From the NCBI GenBank assembly GCA_014729955.1, contig WJJA01000451.1:1-7855 (forward strand): DNA of 7,855 nucleotides, written 5' to 3'. Below are positions 6,040 through 7,855 of the stretch, piece after piece (positions within the stretch are counted from its first letter, which is position 1; every line of letters begins with the position of its first letter). The notes under the pieces are model-generated. The model saw only the letters and a program-made list of their open reading frames with translations. It ran no database searches and was not told the DNA's origin. The stretch is from a bacterium (lineage in GTDB: Bacteria; Electryoneota; Electryoneia; Electryoneales; Electryoneaceae). The position numbers and the translations under genes were made by a program.

Positions 6040-7613
6040 CCCTCAGTCTGAAGGTCGAAGGGCTGCGGTTTCGCTACGATCCCGAGCAGCCTTACGTGCT
6101 CGACGGCATCGATTTTTCGCTGCACGAAGGTGAACATATCGTCGTCGCCGGGCGCAACGGTTCCGGAAAATCGACCCTGGCACGCCTGATTGCGGGATTG
6201 TACGAACCGCAACAGGGGCGCATCCTGTGGTCGTCAAAACACATCCGTGTCGGGTATGTTCTCCAGCACCCGGAAACGCAGATGATCGCCGGTACCGTCG
6301 AAGAGGAAATCGCGTTCGGCCTGGAAAACCAGGGCCTGCCGACGGAATTGATTCGCGCCGGCGTGGACCATGCACTGCGCAAAGCCGGCCTGGAAGCGTT
6401 ACGGTACCGTAATCCGGCGCGTCTGTCGGGCGGCGAAATGCAGCGTGTCGCCCTGGCATCGGTCGATGCTCTCGATCCTGATCTCTGGCTGCTGGATGAG
6501 CCGACGGCCTATATCGACCCGCTGCAGCGCGAGATCTGGGAGCGCACCTTCCGGGAATCCGCCTCGCGTAAAAGCGTGGTCCGTATCGTCTCCGATCCGG
6601 ATGACCTGCCACCAGGCGACCGCGTGCTATTGCTGCATGAAGGTCGGTTGATCGCGGAAGGTACGCTGGATGAGCTGTATCGGTCCGGTGCGCTGGAACA
6701 AGCCGGCATGCGCCCTCCGCGACCGGTTCGTTTGAGGAATGGTCAAACCGCATCGACTGGGCACGTCGCGCAACCACGGCAACAGGAGAACGACAACTCC
6801 TCCGAAGCTCTGGACAAACACGAGCCGGAGAGTTCACATTACCCGGCCCGGCCGGCATTGGAGGTTGAAAGGCTGCGGGCGGACCGCAAGCTGCTATTCG
6901 GTCCCGTTTTACGCGTACTGGATGGGATTACTTTTCACGCCGGACCCGGGGAACGGATTGCGCTCGTCGGCCCGAGCGGCAGCGGCAAGAGCACCCTCCT
7001 GGAAGTGCTTGCGGGCCTGTTGGAGCCTGTGAGCGGACGGGTTCGCTGGGAGGACAAACTGCCGTCGGCCCTGCACGGCCGGCTTGCGGTCACCTTTCAG
7101 TTTCCGGAACGGGGCTTCTTCGCCTCAACAGTGCTTGAAGAGGTGATGTTCGGCCCGCTGAACCTCGGGGTCGCTCGCGACGAGGCGCGGGATCGTGCCA
7201 TGCAGGCGCTGCGGGATGCAGGTTTGGGTCCTGATCGATTTGCATCCCGTAATCCCTTCGAATTGAGCATGGGACAGGCGCGACGGGCTGCCTTTGCCGT
7301 ACAATTGGCATTGCAGCCGGTGGCATGGTTGATGGACGAGCCGACCGCGGGCCTTGACGAAGAGGGTGCCGAACGTGTCGCGCAGTTGATTGCACAGGAA
7401 AGCGCAAGCGGTTGTGTGATCCTGGTCGCCGGTCATGACAGCGATTTTCTTACGGCGACATGTGAGCGATGGATTCGTCTCGAAAACGGCACAGCGGCCT
7501 ATGACGGACCGGCGCTGAAGCAATGGCGTGACGGTCCTCCCGACCCCTGGCCGCCGCCTGCGGTGGTACGGGTTTGGCGTGAAGAGGGACGTCCTCCGGA
7601 GCAGTGGACCTAG
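6036..7613 (+). CDS. Fused double ABC ATPase of energy-coupling-factor (EcfA1-EcfA2) type
   Basis: This 525-residue protein has two full ATPase domains joined by a variable hydrophilic linker (about 225-272). It would power uptake of a vitamin or metal with a membrane EcfT and a substrate-binding S protein, neither of which is in the window. Domain 1: Walker A GRNGSGKST (39-47), Q-loop Gln77 in LQHPETQ, signature LSGGE (130-134), Walker B WLLDEP (151-156). The switch His is replaced by Ser186 (IVSD). Domain 2: Walker A GPSGSGKST (312-320), Q-loop Gln355 in FQFPE, signature LSMGQ (410-414, degenerate), Walker B WLMDEP (431-436), switch His467. The phrases FG-x-EN-x-G-LP (94-102) and FGPLNLG (372-378) are ECF-ATPase hallmarks. 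The start is GTG, overlapping the waaA stop as GTGA, with only a poor ribosome binding site, so translation is probably coupled. The TAG stop is the first three bases of the second mobile-element copy. Substrate unknown. Confidence 0.9.
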   Translation: MTLSLKVEGLRFRYDPEQPYVLDGIDFSLHEGEHIVVAGRNGSGKSTLARLIAGLYEPQQGRILWSSKHIRVGYVLQHPETQMIAGTVEEEIAFGLENQGLPTELIRAGVDHALRKAGLEALRYRNPARLSGGEMQRVALASVDALDPDLWLLDEPTAYIDPLQREIWERTFRESASRKSVVRIVSDPDDLPPGDRVLLLHEGRLIAEGTLDELYRSGALEQAGMRPPRPVRLRNGQTASTGHVAQPRQQENDNSSEALDKHEPESSHYPARPALEVERLRADRKLLFGPVLRVLDGITFHAGPGERIALVGPSGSGKSTLLEVLAGLLEPVSGRVRWEDKLPSALHGRLAVTFQFPERGFFASTVLEEVMFGPLNLGVARDEARDRAMQALRDAGLGPDRFASRNPFELSMGQARRAAFAVQLALQPVAWLMDEPTAGLDEEGAERVAQLIAQESASGCVILVAGHDSDFLTATCERWIRLENGTAAYDGPALKQWRDGPPDPWPPPAVVRVWREEGRPPEQWT

Positions 7614-7855
7614 CCCGCATATTTCACGAGTTCAAACTGTGTCAGATGCGAGGCGCGAAGGATGAAGCTGTATGGCAATACCGCGAATCCTTCGGAACAA
7701 AGCAGATGACACAATTGGGACCGCCCGAAGGGTGAATGAATAAATGGGTTTTTCTCTTTTACGTCTGGGTACAAACCGTCGCCGGGAGGAAGTGACAAAT
7801 TGGGGAACATCTTCCTGTAAAACCAGTCCTTACCATAGCTCGCTTTCATCATTCA
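7611..7855 (+). mobile_element. MITE-like element, copy 2 (cut by the window end)
   Basis: These 245 bases align to 927-1173 of copy 1 in the same orientation with about 26 substitutions and a single 2-base deletion (CCCGCGAAGGG versus CCCGAAGGG). The left end is TAGCCCGCATATTTCACGA. By comparison with copy 1, about 16 bases of the right inverted repeat lie beyond the window, so the target duplication cannot be tested here. The initial TAG is the stop codon of the ABC ATPase gene. The divergence between copies indicates the two insertions are not recent duplicates of each other. Confidence 0.8.

Noticed and set aside
7610..7852. 80-codon minus-strand frame spanning copy 2 of the element
   Set aside because: In copy 1 the same frame meets a stop after eight codons and is shifted by the 2-base indel, so it is not conserved as a gene.
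1..7855. CRISPR arrays, tRNA or rRNA genes, riboswitches, phage or toxin-antitoxin genes
   Set aside because: No regularly spaced repeats, cloverleaf or rRNA-like sequence, or hallmark proteins were seen. The only multi-copy sequence recognised is the two-copy element at 927 and 7611.

Overview
The window looks like a chromosomal segment of a moderately GC-rich Gram-negative bacterium, most likely from the Bacteroidota/Rhodothermota/Balneolota side of the FCB group. The clues are indirect. The Kdo transferase has the motif set I associate with Bacteroidota WaaA (HCASAGE, SHFSPS, GDTRYDRV, AGSTWPED, GGGFGHGVHS). A coiled-coil C4 zinc-ribbon protein and an outer-membrane-type MltF lipoprotein are also present. 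This placement is inference, not proof.

Layout: 1-708 (+) is a coiled-coil/zinc-ribbon protein, possibly missing its first residues at the window edge, followed by a terminator hairpin at 751-779. The gap 709-1186 holds that terminator, a second long hairpin (822-868) and a complete 263-bp MITE-like element (927-1189). On the minus strand follow a small membrane-anchored pilin-like protein (1187-1618), an intrinsic terminator (1731-1755) and an MltF-type lytic transglycosylase lipoprotein (1793-3280). A 441-bp divergent intergenic region (3281-3721) separates these from a tight plus-strand operon: a GT9 heptosyltransferase-like enzyme (3722-4756), WaaA (4759-6039, 2-base gap) and a fused double-ATPase of the energy-coupling-factor type (6036-7613, GTGA overlap). 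The window ends inside a second copy of the MITE-like element (7611-7855).

The GT9 enzyme and WaaA together point to LPS inner-core synthesis. MltF acts on peptidoglycan at the outer membrane, so most of the window concerns the cell envelope. The ECF-type ATPase is translationally coupled to waaA, but its membrane partners are not in view.

The most interesting signal is the repeat. Two directly oriented, roughly 89% identical, non-autonomous elements with 19-bp terminal inverted repeats each sit exactly on a gene's stop codon, and the terminal bases of the element (TAG at one end, TAA at the other) form that stop. Removing copy 1 on the assumption of a TA duplication restores a TAA stop at the same codon. 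This suggests an element adapted to insert into stop codons without damaging the protein. A second notable point is that both degenerate motifs in the fused ABC ATPase fall in the same composite ATP site.
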